From positions 92,992,861-93,056,860 of the forward strand of contig OY740774.1 in the NCBI GenBank assembly GCA_963513935.1: DNA of 64,000 nt, written 5' to 3'. Position numbers and translations under genes: made by a program. The stretch's first letter is position 1; each line of letters opens with the position of its first letter. The DNA is from Aphrophora alni (Eukaryota > Arthropoda > Insecta > Hemiptera > Aphrophoridae). A model generated the notes under the pieces. The model did not search any database, was not told where the DNA came from, and was given only the letters and a program-made list of their open reading frames with translations. Below, piece after piece: positions 12,570 through 23,713 of the stretch.

Positions 12570-12860
12570 AATTAATTGATCTATTGATTTCTAAACATTC
12601 CAGGTTATTGAGTTTCCTACTTTTTGTTCCGTATGCAGAAGTTTAACGTTTAACTTAGGATACAAATTATGTCCTGTGTCTAATAAATGATTTGCAAAAT
12701 TTGAATTAGATTTGCCATTTGTCATTTCTCAACCCCTTTACTCTAACCTTTCCTTTTGTCTCACATTTTTAGTTTAGACTTGATGGTTTTCAATTTAGTT
12801 GTTGAAAATGCCTAACGGCGAAACAGCTGTCGCAATTAAAGCTGTTTTGTGGAATTGAAT
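12570..12860 (+). mobile_element. Penelope-like 3' tail, family 5
   Basis: The left part (ctattgattt ... tcctactttttgt) resembles 28459-28505, and both are followed a few hundred bases later by the tgcctaa.ggc hammerhead block. No readable endonuclease frame remains. I infer a 5'-truncated PLE whose 3' untranslated region and terminal ribozyme motif survive. Confidence 0.5.
12790..12841 (+). ncRNA. Hammerhead motif, family 5a, degenerate core
   Basis: Helix II GCC-TAAC-GGC, GAA, helix III ACAGCTGT (perfect palindrome), C, then GCAATTAAA, which can pair with TTTAGTTGT upstream. The core reads TTGAAAA instead of CTGANGA, so C3 and G8 are changed and activity is unlikely. Confidence 0.55.
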
Positions 12861-14340
12861 AATCGTCTCATTATTTACAATAAGTGTTTTACTTAAAATG
12901 AATCATATTTTAACAGAATTGCCACAAATAAAAACCAAATACTCAATAAACAAATTCATCATTTGTGCTTCACTAATAAGAACGTTTAAATTCAGTGCCA
13001 GATGACTAAAAAGAGTCCTCCTTCACTTTTTTCAATAATTTTCGTCATCTCAATTTGGGAACACATGAGGTTTATACCTAATTCTTCATACTATGTTATA
13101 CTTTTTGTACAATTATTTTATTTATCTGTTGAAACCTCTTGTTATCCGTTTATGCATACTTATATTTAAGGTAGAATTATAAACTTTAACTCTGTATATC
13201 ACCTAATTATAATTTACCTAAGCTTAGAGATGAAATGAAATCTTACACTTTACAGCCCTTCACCGTATGATTGTTTCAGCATCCACCGAGATGTCTGTCC
13301 GTCCCATATTACCATCTAAAACAAAAGAACAAATTTATTTTTTAACTTTGTTGAACATTTTCGATTGTTAGAAAATGTATAATATAGATATTATAGCTAT
13401 TGCTATAACTGTCAAAGAAAACGCAACACCCGAAATGAAGAAATATGACCCAAACATAGAAAGTAATAATTTGAAACCACTTTTGGCACACTATACGTAT
13501 TATGATAAGAATTTAGCTAATTTTTAAAAATCAGTTATTTAATTTATATTATACTGTATATCTAGAGAATAAATCGCCGATATTTAGTTAACCAAACCAC
13601 TTCGAGAATGAATAAGAGTACAGTCTGTATGAATAATCTCAGGTTTAATGTGTAATCTTTCCTTTAACAAAGGACGAGTCAGTTTCCATTGTTTACTTGT
13701 TGCCTCTTTAAATGGTCGCTGCAAAAAAACTACACATTATTATTATTTATCGTATTGTTTAATGTATACAAGGTTATGTTAAACCATTACAGTGATGACT
13801 AAATTTTACGTTTTCAATTTTGTAAATGCAATTTGTTTTCCTGTTATAAACTGTATGAACTCAGCAGTGTATAGTAGGTCCAACCAGTAACGAAGTTATC
13901 TTCAGGTCACATTGGCTAGAACTGTACTTCAATACCATTCTTCTCAAAAACTGTCAAAGATATGAACTCTTACGTCTCCTTGAGGAGTATAAACGAGATA
14001 GTAATAAAAATGAACAAAATAGTCGCCATTTCCTCATAAGAATAGAGACTCAAAGAGACAATTTCAAAATTGGTAGTTTTGATTATGAATATAAATAACA
14101 ATTTTTATATAATAGTCATAGATAAATTAAATTTACAGTAAGAGAATAAACGGGTATTAAAAAGTAAGAACTATGTCGCAAAATAATTAATATTCAAACA
14201 TTAAATTACTTAACTATTTTAAATACCTACTCTTTATACTTCATACTCATTGTTTTTAGTGGCTATTGGAAAATTAATTATATATGTTAATACATGATAA
14301 CCCGTTTGACAAAAAAATATTAAAAAATAAATGAAAAAGT
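12861..14340. other. AT-rich DNA, no gene seen
   Basis: No supportable gene. A ctgaaga next to a small stem at about 13870-13900 (minus strand) was examined as a ribozyme and rejected because GAAA is missing. Confidence 0.5.
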
Positions 14341-14420
14341 TAATGTTCATAAAAATAACTGGTGCTTACAATTTCTTTTAATCGCCTTGCAGAATTGTTA
14401 TGAAAATAAGTTCTATAATC
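14341..14420 (+). repeat. Left copy of sequence duplicated across the gap
   Basis: These 80 bp reappear at 14622-14711 on the other side of the N run with a few substitutions and a 10-bp insertion (ggtattcttg). See the gap entry. Confidence 0.85.
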
Positions 14421-14620
14421 NNNNNNNNNNNNNNNNNNNNNNNNNNNNNNNNNNNNNNNNNNNNNNNNNNNNNNNNNNNNNNNNNNNNNNNNNNNNNNNN
14501 NNNNNNNNNNNNNNNNNNNNNNNNNNNNNNNNNNNNNNNNNNNNNNNNNNNNNNNNNNNNNNNNNNNNNNNNNNNNNNNNNNNNNNNNNNNNNNNNNNNN
14601 NNNNNNNNNNNNNNNNNNNN
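14421..14620. other. Assembly gap of exactly 200 N
   Basis: A round-number N run. The last 80 bp before it and the first 90 bp after it are near copies, so the two contig ends probably overlap as allelic versions that were not merged, or the gap lies in a local tandem duplication. Open frames running through it are artefacts. Confidence 0.95.
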
Positions 14621-14621
14621 C

Positions 14622-14711
14622 TAATGTTCATAAATATAACTAGTGCTTACAATTTCTTTTAATCGCCTTGGGTATTCTTGCAGAATTGTTATGAAAATAA
14701 GTTCTATAATC
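14622..14711 (+). repeat. Right copy of sequence duplicated across the gap
   Basis: Matches 14341-14420 and then continues uniquely from cctgacttctc. The extra ggtattcttg could be an allelic insertion. Confidence 0.85.
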
Positions 14712-15005
14712 CTGACTTCTCTTACACATGAAGGACCTCAAAGATAAAAATATTTGTGTCCAGTAGTTGGCAAGGATTCAAAGGGGTGATAAAAACTATG
14801 TACAAGTTCCGAATTCAAGAAAGAAAGAACACCATTAAGCCATATTAATGAGTTTTTACTATGATAACATTATTTCTCTCTCTCGCAATAAAAAATTGCT
14901 GTGTACAATAAATCTTTAACCCATCAGTGTGTCTCTTGATGAACTAACTGCCAATTCAACTAAATTCGTAGTAAACTGTGAATAACTGATACTCCCTCAC
15001 TCGGT

Positions 15006-16370
<1,365 letters not shown>

Positions 16371-16533
16371 GAAAAAGTTGCGACGACTTTATATTAAATT
16401 AAACCAAAATTTTGCTGAGTAATTCTCATATGATATATCGTTACAATTCTACCCGCTATCTTGGATTGTTGCCAGACTTGTGTGCACACGGGGGACATGT
16501 CGCATTCCTGCCTCTATTAATAGGGGAATATAG
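16371..16533 (+). repeat. Dispersed repeat B, copy 1
   Basis: Shares with 22637-22790, same orientation, the blocks attaaattaaac, aaaattttgctgag, aattct, gatatatcgtt, ccagacttgtgt-like text and a downstream attcc / tctattaata region. Non-coding; family unknown. Confidence 0.55.
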
Positions 16534-17278
16534 TAGAAATTCTACGCTGTCCAGCTAATAAGTGTAAAAACGTACGAAAACATTTAAAGAATCTTTATGA
16601 AAATCTAATAGAAAATAAAATTTTATTTTACATATGTTCGAATATTTTATATTTAAACAATCCCATTGTTTATGAAATTAATTTTATTCAAAGTACTACT
16701 ACTGCTTACATTTTGCTCTTACAAGAAACTTCATTTTTTCAACAATTGATTTCAAGAAAGGATTTACCAAAAGAAACTTTTGATTTAAAACATTTATATC
16801 TTGAACATGGATATCAATTTCATGTTCATTTTGTTTATTAGTGTAGTTGACTCATTACGAATAATTTTTTTAAATTATTCTCTTAATTAACTGGTCCTCC
16901 GATTGTTATGTATGATTTCACATTATTAATTTGGTCCTTCAAGACTGTACTTATTTTACGGAATTTATTCAAATACAATATGGGATAATGTCCTTGAATT
17001 TACCAGATGTGGGTCGTTAGATGACAGGCTTAGAGCCTCTAATTTCAGAGCTTCAAACCATACTGTGGAATTCAATCTATTTAGTATGTAAAATCAAATA
17101 TTCATCTCATGCTATTCTGGCTTGTTGAATATTAATATATCGATAACAACATGAAATTTGTTGTTAGTGTCCAAGATGTCTACGTTTTGTTATTTAAATT
17201 TGTAAAAGTTGCTCTCATGAGTTTAAACTAGTTTTGAACGTTGATTTGTTCCATTAAGATATTTTTTTAATTTTAGAC
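16534..17278. other. AT-rich DNA, no gene seen
   Basis: Nothing recognisable up to the mariner terminal repeat. Confidence 0.55.
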
Positions 17279-17981
17279 GTCATTTTTTAAGTAAGAACCG
17301 TTTGCGCATAGCAACAGCGAAGGCTGTCACGTGACGCCCGCTCAAGGTTAGCTACTCTTGCCCAGTCCCCAACTATGCAGTCAGTTGATTTCATGTTTCT
17401 GCCACTATTGGTTCTATCGTAACACTGCTTTGTTTGTCGCCATGTTAATCAATAAACCCGCCGATTGTGACTTTCTACCAAGAGGAATGACCATAAATGC
17501 AGAGAGATATTGCGAAACACTAACCAAGCTTAGGCGCGCTATTCTAAACTGCCGGCGGGGACTTCTGTCTAGCGGCGTCGTGCTGCTACACGATAACGCT
17601 CGGCCTTACGCTGCAGCAATGACCAAGACGCAACTGGCCAACTTTCGATGGGAATTACTGGACCATCCCCCCTACAGCCCTGACCTAACACAATCAGACT
17701 TTCATGTGTTTCCTAAACTCAAAGAATAACTTGGTGGAATGCGATTTGAAAATGATGACGTGTTGAAAGAAACTGTTACTAACTGGTTAAATGCTCAGGC
17801 GGCAGAGTTCTATGATGAGGGGAGCCAAAAGCTAGTTCCACGACCTAACAAATGCTTAGATATTCTTTCTGACTATGTAGGAAAGAAAAAATATGTTCAT
17901 ACTTAAGTTTTTGATCCAATTTATGTACATAAATAAAATTGCTCTTACTCCACTTACAAACTGTTCTTACTTAAAAATGAC
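17279..17981 (+). mobile_element. Internally deleted mariner element
   Basis: Both ends carry terminal inverted repeats: tcattttttaagtaagaac at 17280-17298 and its near reverse complement gttcttacttaaaaatga at 17963-17980. Between them is the C-terminal part of a mariner transposase. The element is about 0.7 kb, roughly half the usual 1.3 kb, because the N-terminal half of the gene is gone. A flanking TA duplication is not obvious. Confidence 0.8.
17358..17906 (+). pseudogene. Mariner transposase, N-terminally deleted and interrupted
   Basis: The frame contains, in order, CDFLPRG, INAERYCETL, RRGLLSSGVVLLHDNARPY and HPPYSPDLTQSDFHVFPKLKE, then a TAA stop at 17727-17729, after which the same frame continues with LGGMRFENDD and ends in SDYVGKKKYVHT with a stop at 17904-17906. 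HDNARP supplies the second catalytic Asp of the mariner DD34D triad and SDFHVF the third. The region that should hold the DNA-binding helix-turn-helix domains and the first catalytic Asp is missing, so no active enzyme can be made. Sequence between 17358 and about 17445 is not recognisable transposase. Known role of the family: cut-and-paste transposition at TA sites. The stop position corresponds to a residue before the conserved LGG, so a single codon change explains it. Identification is secure at superfamily level; the lineage within mariner is not determined. Confidence 0.85.
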
Positions 17982-18065
17982 CCACGAATTTTGATCATTC
18001 TTACTGTGGCTAGTAACTTGCGATGTAAGACATATTTAACTCTCTAGAAAAACAAAGTCACTATC

Positions 18066-18233
18066 AATATTCAAGGATAAAATAAAGCAATATAGCTAAA
18101 AGTTTCAAAATATTTTAATTATATAAATGAGCTACAATTGTTTCGCCGTGCAGCATCATCGGGCAACTCAGTTATATTATTAAAATATTTTGAAACTTTT
18201 AGCTATATATTGCTTTATTTTATCCTTGAATAT
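18066..18233. mobile_element. PLE-type terminal hairpin, family 2
   Basis: Arms 18066-18127 and 18172-18233 are inverted copies (attcaaggataaaataaagc and its complement, then tagctaaaagtttcaaaatatttt). The roughly 45-bp apex contains a hammerhead on the minus strand. The outer flank ggagtttcaacaagaaat recurs, inverted, beside the hairpin at 42081, so both belong to one family with a defined outer boundary beyond the arms. Confidence 0.7.
18128..18170 (-). ncRNA. Hammerhead motif, family 2
   Basis: Minus strand: TTGC, core CCGATGA (U4 replaced by C), T, helix II GCT-GCAC-GGC, GAA, helix III ACAATTGT (perfect palindrome), A, GCTCA. Stem I can form from GC/GC plus TGA/TCA around a bulge. The changed U4 may reduce cleavage; otherwise the layout is complete. 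Confidence 0.65.
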
Positions 18234-18256
18234 GGAGTTTCAACAAGAAATATCTA

Positions 18257-19029
18257 CTGTTACATTAAAATTCACTATCAATATATTAATTAAAATCTTA
18301 TGTCTCTTAATTTTTCTACGTGAGTAAGAACTACAGACGAAGAGTTTATAAAAACAAAGTATCTACATAATATGGACTACTCGTAACCAGCTATAGAATG
18401 ATAACATAAAGTTAATTGTGAAGGGAACATTAAGCTGAGTTCCACAGCAGGTGGCGTCATAAACCAGTTACAGTTATGTTAAGACTGTATCTTAGTAGAA
18501 GTTTCAGTTATTTACCTGTAAGTAATTCAAGAATAACTGAATGTGATATGAATAACCTAAAAGTCGTGAACTAAGTGTCTGTTTATATTGTTTATGGATG
18601 CGTGTGTGTGACGTAATGGCTATATCCGCCTCCACTATAACAGTAGTTGCCATGGTAACAAGTTGGTAGTCGGTAACAAAACAGGTAAACATTCTTTATA
18701 TTCAATGTAATATTACAGACTATATAGGGTGTTTCACACCACATAGTGTTTCATAGGCAAACGGTTTTAAGTTGGTGCTAGATTTTCCTAAACAACTTTG
18801 AATAGTTTTACTTAATGTAGATGTCTATTATTGGGAGCGTTATGGGTACTTTTTCAAAAAAATTTCACATGTTCCCATATTTCTATTTTCGCTTCATTTT
18901 AAATGCCTTTGAAAACCAAACATTGTTGAAATAAAGTTTTTATTTTATCTACCCAATTCAAAAGGGGGCCGATAATATTTAAAATGATGGATTTCACTTT
19001 CATTTTTATAATTATTATGTTTGGATTTA
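18257..19029. other. AT-rich DNA, no gene seen
   Basis: Around 18725 there is agggtgtttcacacc, an end-like sequence seen in some insect DNA elements, but I found no matching other end. Confidence 0.45.
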
Positions 19030-19582
19030 TAGAAAAACTAATTTCAAATCAAATCAGACTTTACAATTAACTGACCTTTAATGAATTTTAATACTTAAAA
19101 GAACGATAAAACTGACAACGTATTTTAAAAGCTTGTTTTGCTGACTTAATGCCAGATTTAATTTTATATGTATGAACAAAGGTGTGATAAAAGTATTTAA
19201 ATATATTAATAGTTTAACTGCTCCCGATGGTCTCTTAAATTCTGTTATTTCTTCTTTTTTTCTTTTTTTACTTGAGATATGCAGCCTCAAAACTGGTAGA
19301 CCCATGGAGGCTGCTTTATTCCATTCCGTATATTTTTTGTTTATCTTTGTTTTTTTTTTTAGGATTTAGAAGTATTATTGTTTTGGTTTTTCTTTCCTGT
19401 TGTGTATTTTAATTTTAAGTAATGTATTATTATGTCATATGTCAATTTATTTGTTTTGTTTTAGTTTGTTGTTAAGGAAAGCTTTATTTTATATCTTAAT
19501 ATCTTTTTCTCAATCTAAATAATGTTTTGTTTATCTAAATGTAATTAAAGGAATGGAAAATAAGAATTAAAAAAAAAAAAAA
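19030..19582 (+). mobile_element. Possible poly(A)-tailed retroposon 3' end
   Basis: The segment is T-rich with ggaggctgctttattcc in the middle and ends in a run of about 13 A at 19570-19582. It could be the 3' untranslated end of a non-LTR retrotransposon. No reverse transcriptase sequence precedes it and no target-site duplication was found, so this is a weak call. Confidence 0.2.
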
Positions 19583-19829
19583 GTATAGCACCACTCCAAT
19601 AATTGATGGTTATTTTAGTTCATGACTGGTCATGTTTAATATGATAACCAAAGTCCATTTTATAAAGAAAGGGAAAGTATTTACGGCTTGATCTCTTTTA
19701 CACATTAAAATTCCAAATCATGCTATTCTTTCAGTTTCCGTTCGACATAATTTTGTATTCTTCTGTAGAAGTTTGAATTTTAAAGTGGTTTATAATCGGT
19801 ATAGTCTATAGCAAGAAAACTAGTATGGA

Positions 19830-21025
19830 TGTGCACTATCGTTTGAGTCACGTAAAGTAGAATTTCGGTTCAACAGGAGCGTTCGTAAAGAGAAGAGGGT
19901 GGAATTTTTGGAGTAAAACGTTCAACAATTAATTGGGACAGATTTAAGGCGATATTTGGAGACCGAACGTGACAAAAGAAAGGAAGAAAGTTCAAGGTAG
20001 ACCAAGAACAATAGATGAAATTGATGATTGGTTTTTACCTTCAACGCACTGCGGAGCAGAACGACTACCAGTACTCAAATGCAGGACCTGACCAGGCAGG
20101 TACGCAATGTGGATATTTCCATTCGTACAGTACGTAGACGTCTTAGAGAAGCTAATTTGAGCAGCAGAAAGCCTTCCACAGGTTCCCTCATCACCGCGAG
20201 TCATCGATCGGCAAGACATAGATTTTCTCAGGACTATGCCAACTGTAATATGAATTACTGGACAAAGATTCTGTTCTCAAACGAGACCAGAATTGGTCTA
20301 TCTTCTCCACGAGGGCGTCAACGCGTCTGGGAAAGGCGAGGTCAGAGGTTTGCTCAAATCTGATTCTCCCTCATGATGCCCTCCAAAAGAATCTATGTTA
20401 TGTTCTGGGATGGTAATGTTATGACGCTTGCACGGAGTTTTGTCACTTCCTAGACTTGCTTTGAAAGCTCAAATGTATCTAGAAAACAGGCTAAAATATT
20501 TAGTTTCATTTGCGGGAACAGCAAAGCTAAAAACTGTCCGAGGCTACTTGAGGTAGGTCGCTATAAACACAATTGAATAGCCACTAACTAAACAGTCCAG
20601 ACTTCAACCCTACAGAACACTTGTGGACACTCTGGAAAAAACGTATCAGATCACGAAACAACACACCAAACATTTTAGTCGTCCTAAATGATGCAGTGAT
20701 TGAAGAGGGGGAGACGATGTTAACAGGGAGGTTATCCAACATCTCATGAGAGGAACAGACTGAAGCTCCAGGAAGTAATCAGAGTACGGGGTAGAAACAA
20801 CACATACTAAACAAAAAATGTAAATGACTTAACAGAATCAATCGTCCGTATTTTTTCTACTTTTATATCAGAACCTTACTAACTCTTTTGTTTATTTCAT
20901 GTTTTTTCTATAAAATCAAACTTTATTACAAGAATGACAAATAAGTGCTTATTTGCGTATTCAATTATAGATTTAACCTGGAAAAAATACTGGAGGTGCC
21001 ATACTTTGGTCAAGGAATGTATATA
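19830..21025 (+). mobile_element. Tc1-like transposon relic
   Basis: Contains the decayed transposase described below. The sequence ccatactttggtcaaggaatg at 20999-21019 looks like the right terminal inverted repeat of a Tc1 element, but I did not find its complement on the left, so the left end is lost or too diverged. Confidence 0.65.
20028..20710 (+). pseudogene. Tc1-like transposase, frameshifted, catalytic Asp lost
   Basis: The open part (20028-20363) reads ISIRTVRRRLREANL, KPSTGS, ASHRSARHRF and YWTKILFSNETRIGL ... GRQRVWERRGQRF. These match the Tc1 order: second helix-turn-helix, HR.ARL.F, the W...LFSDES.F block that holds the first catalytic Asp, and the G..RVWR.RG.R loop. In this copy the Asp codon is AAC (Asn) at 20280-20282. 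After a stop at 20361 the homology resumes in another frame near 20591 with SPDFNPTEHLWTLWKKRIRSR, which carries the third catalytic residue (Glu). Upstream traces of the first helix-turn-helix (19900-20020) are also out of frame. The family moves by cut and paste using a DDE catalytic triad; this copy cannot be active. Confidence 0.8.
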
Positions 21026-22231
21026 AAAACAGGATAATCAACGAATGTAAAATTGAATTCTTCAGATATGAAGAGTTTTAAAATAGTTAGAGATAATAAA
21101 AAAAGTGTTTTGTTGAAATGTCTTCCCATCAAAGAATTTTCTATCACTGTAGTACGTTTACATTAAAAAATGTATACTAACAAGAAGCCTAACAAGATGC
21201 CCTTTTTGAGCCAGAAATTTCCAAAAATATATTTCCTCTAACTTCATAATTTTCAAGTCATCCAGGTAAAATGTTAGGGTAGCTTGAAGTACACTGTATG
21301 CAGATATTATTGAATTAAATATAAATATTACTTAGCAATAACTCACCACTAACTTATTGATAAAACCGAAACGACAGATGGACGTATTTTAACAATTGAA
21401 ATATTGTAAGAACTTTAGTATGTAATTATTACCAACATAAAATAACAAAGTTAGGTTTTTTCACACCCTTAGTGTAATAAAATAGCTATCGCAATTAAAT
21501 GATTCATCGTGAATGTTTTCCTTTTTAGTATAACAGGATTTTTTTTCTAAAATAAGTTTTCTTTCAATACGGCAATATAAAACATAACTTCACGGATATG
21601 AAACTCACTGATGTAAGTTAATATCTTGGGAAATGATATATTCAACTTTGATATAACTTCACGTAAAAACATAGAGATGCATCGATGATGTATCGATGAC
21701 TCAACTTACAATGTAAGCCATTGCAACCTCAGCTTATTACGAATGAAGGTGATTTGTTACAAAGCCATTTTTTAAAATATTCGCAACATGCATTCTGGAT
21801 GAAATCTAGTAGCGTACACTTTTACCAAATCTTTACATTAATAAAACGTAACGTCTCTGTCTCATTTTAAACTTAGATTTTTAGAATTTCTGATTTTCTT
21901 TCACGTATGCTCACGTTATTTGACCAATATTTTGGTCTATGTTTGACTAAAATTTCTTTCGTAGTTCCAAAGTTTTAACAATATTTGTCAGGTCGTCCAA
22001 TACAAAATCATAATTTTCGACAAATTTTACCCATTTTCGTAAAATATTCAGTAGCAATATTTTTCATCAGTAGCACAGATTATACACGATGTAAAATCGA
22101 TCATTTAAAATGAAAAAGATGATTAAATCGATGCTGCAATCCCCAAGTTTTAAATACGTTATGTGCAATTAAAACAAAATCTATTTCATCCGTATATTTC
22201 TTACTTTTACTACAACATTATTATTACCACG
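21026..22231. other. AT-rich DNA, no gene seen
   Basis: A palindromic gatgcatcgatgatgtatcgatga stretch near 21677-21700 has no ribozyme context. Nothing else supportable. Confidence 0.5.
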
Positions 22232-22300
22232 GTTAGATAAACTAAAACTCGAACACAAGATCTCACAAAAATTACGTTTATTTAATCACATTTTAGAGGG
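22232..22300. repeat. Solo PLE terminal arm, family 3
   Basis: The order ggttaga ... taaaactcgaacacaagatc ... attacgttta ... aatcac matches the arms of the hairpin at 30453-30675. Similarity stops just where the ribozyme would begin, so this is a single truncated arm. A long open frame without a start codon runs from it to 22488 but is within chance expectation for this composition. Confidence 0.55.
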
Positions 22301-22636
22301 AAAACATTATTTCAAAAAAGAAAACTCTGTGTTGTTGAAAAATATCACTAAATTAAACACAATAGATGTATGGGCAACTTTTTATATTAGCAATTGCCGT
22401 AATATAACTGTAAATAATGAATTAGGGCCGATACAAAATTCCATATTAAAGAAAAATATAAAATGTATTGTTAGATATAAAATTAGTTAAGAATATTGTT
22501 AAGTTAGATGTTAACTTTAACCAAGAACATGTAAATCCATAAGTTGATATAATGTGTAAATTTTATTTATAATGAATATTCAGTGTAAAACTACAAAATT
22601 AGAGAAATTATAAAAAAATCTGTCAAACAATTCGTA
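22301..22636. other. AT-rich DNA, open frame without start
   Basis: A reading frame open to TAA near 22488 (contains LKNITKLNTIDVWATFYIS) lacks an ATG and matches no family I know. Probably chance. Confidence 0.4.
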
Positions 22637-22790
22637 CAAAGTAGCAACGTTTTTTTATTAAATTAAACAAAAATTTTGCTGAGCAATTCTTATTTGATAT
22701 ATCGTTCTCTTTTTCCCCGCAACCCTGGAAGTGAGCCAGCCTTGTGTACGGAAGGTATGGCATTGAATTCCAACTTTCATTAGGTAGGAA
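22637..22790 (+). repeat. Dispersed repeat B, copy 2
   Basis: Direct copy of 16371-16533 with shared blocks attaaattaaac, aaattttgctgag, aattct, gatatatcgtt, ccttgtgtac. Non-coding. Confidence 0.55.
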
Positions 22791-23224
22791 AAAAGTTTTA
22801 ACTTTTGTTAAACTCCGTTTCATATACTTGCTTGATAATGAATACTTTTGTAACACGTACAAAATGTAATTAGGGATTTTTAATTTACTTTACATTAAAG
22901 TAATATAATTTAATTGGACATTATTTACAATATCATGCAAACTAAAAATATATTTTGATATAGGTACAATCATGTTGATCTGTGTTTTAAGGACTTCTAA
23001 GTTAGTACTAAATTTAATAATAATTCAAATAAACTGTGCTAAAACACTGCACAGATTTTCTCATTCAGCTATCACGAATATGAAGTAGGCCCTAAAAACA
23101 AATCAAGTAGAATCGTCACCAATAACATTAGATCGATAGTTGTTAGTGAAAAAGTGTAAACGAACCGTTGACGAAGTCTTGGGAAAGTATATATTCAAAT
23201 TGGGCTAAATCTTGCTTTGTTTGT
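22791..23224. other. AT-rich DNA, no gene seen
   Basis: No supportable feature before the telomere-like array. Confidence 0.55.
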
Positions 23225-23713
23225 AGCATAAACTCGTCCTCATGATAACCTAACCTAACATAACCAAACCTAACCTAACCTAACCTAACCTAACCTAACA
23301 TAACCAAACCTAACCTAACCTAACATAACCTAACTTAACCTAACATAACCAAACCTAACCTAACATAACCTAACCTAACCTAACATAACCAAACCAAACC
23401 TAACCTAACCTAACCTAACCTAACCTAACATAACCAAACCTAACCTAACATAACCTAACCTAACCTAACATAACCAAACCTAACCTAACCTAACATAACC
23501 AAACCTAACCTAACATAACCTAACCTAACCTAACATAACCAAACCTAACCTAACCTAACATAACCGAACCTAACCTAACCTAACCTAACATAACCAAACC
23601 TAACCTAACCTAACCTGACCTAACCTAACATAACCAAACCTAACCTAACCTAACATAACCGAACCTAACCTAAACTTTTAGTATAAACTCGTCCTCATCA
23701 TAACCTAACCTAA
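23225..23713. repeat. Interstitial telomere-like (CCTAA)n array with variant pentamers
   Basis: About 430 bp (23246-23674) of pentamers, mostly CCTAA, the complement of the insect telomeric TTAGG. Variants CATAA and CCAAA recur together (ccta-acataaccaaacc) about a dozen times, and CCGAA and CCTGA occur singly. The array is bracketed by two near copies of ataaactcgtcctcat(g/c)at (23228 and 23683), each followed by aacctaaccta, so the bracket is part of the repeated structure. Fragments of the same pentamer also occur at 40443-40464. It may be an internal telomeric sequence or a minisatellite that resembles one. Confidence 0.85.

Noticed and set aside
13868..13905. CTGAAGA followed by a small stem on the minus strand, considered as a hammerhead
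   Set aside because: The helix is followed by CTGG instead of GAAA and there is no helix III or cleavage triplet.
14387..14662. Open frames through the N run
   Set aside because: They consist of unknown bases in an assembly gap.
21677..21700. gatgcatcgatgatgtatcgatga as a ribozyme core
   Set aside because: A simple palindrome without GAAA or the three-helix layout.
22150..22490. Open frame of about 110 codons without a start
   Set aside because: By a rough estimate from stop-codon frequency at this base composition, about one such frame is expected by chance in 64 kb, and it matches no family I know.
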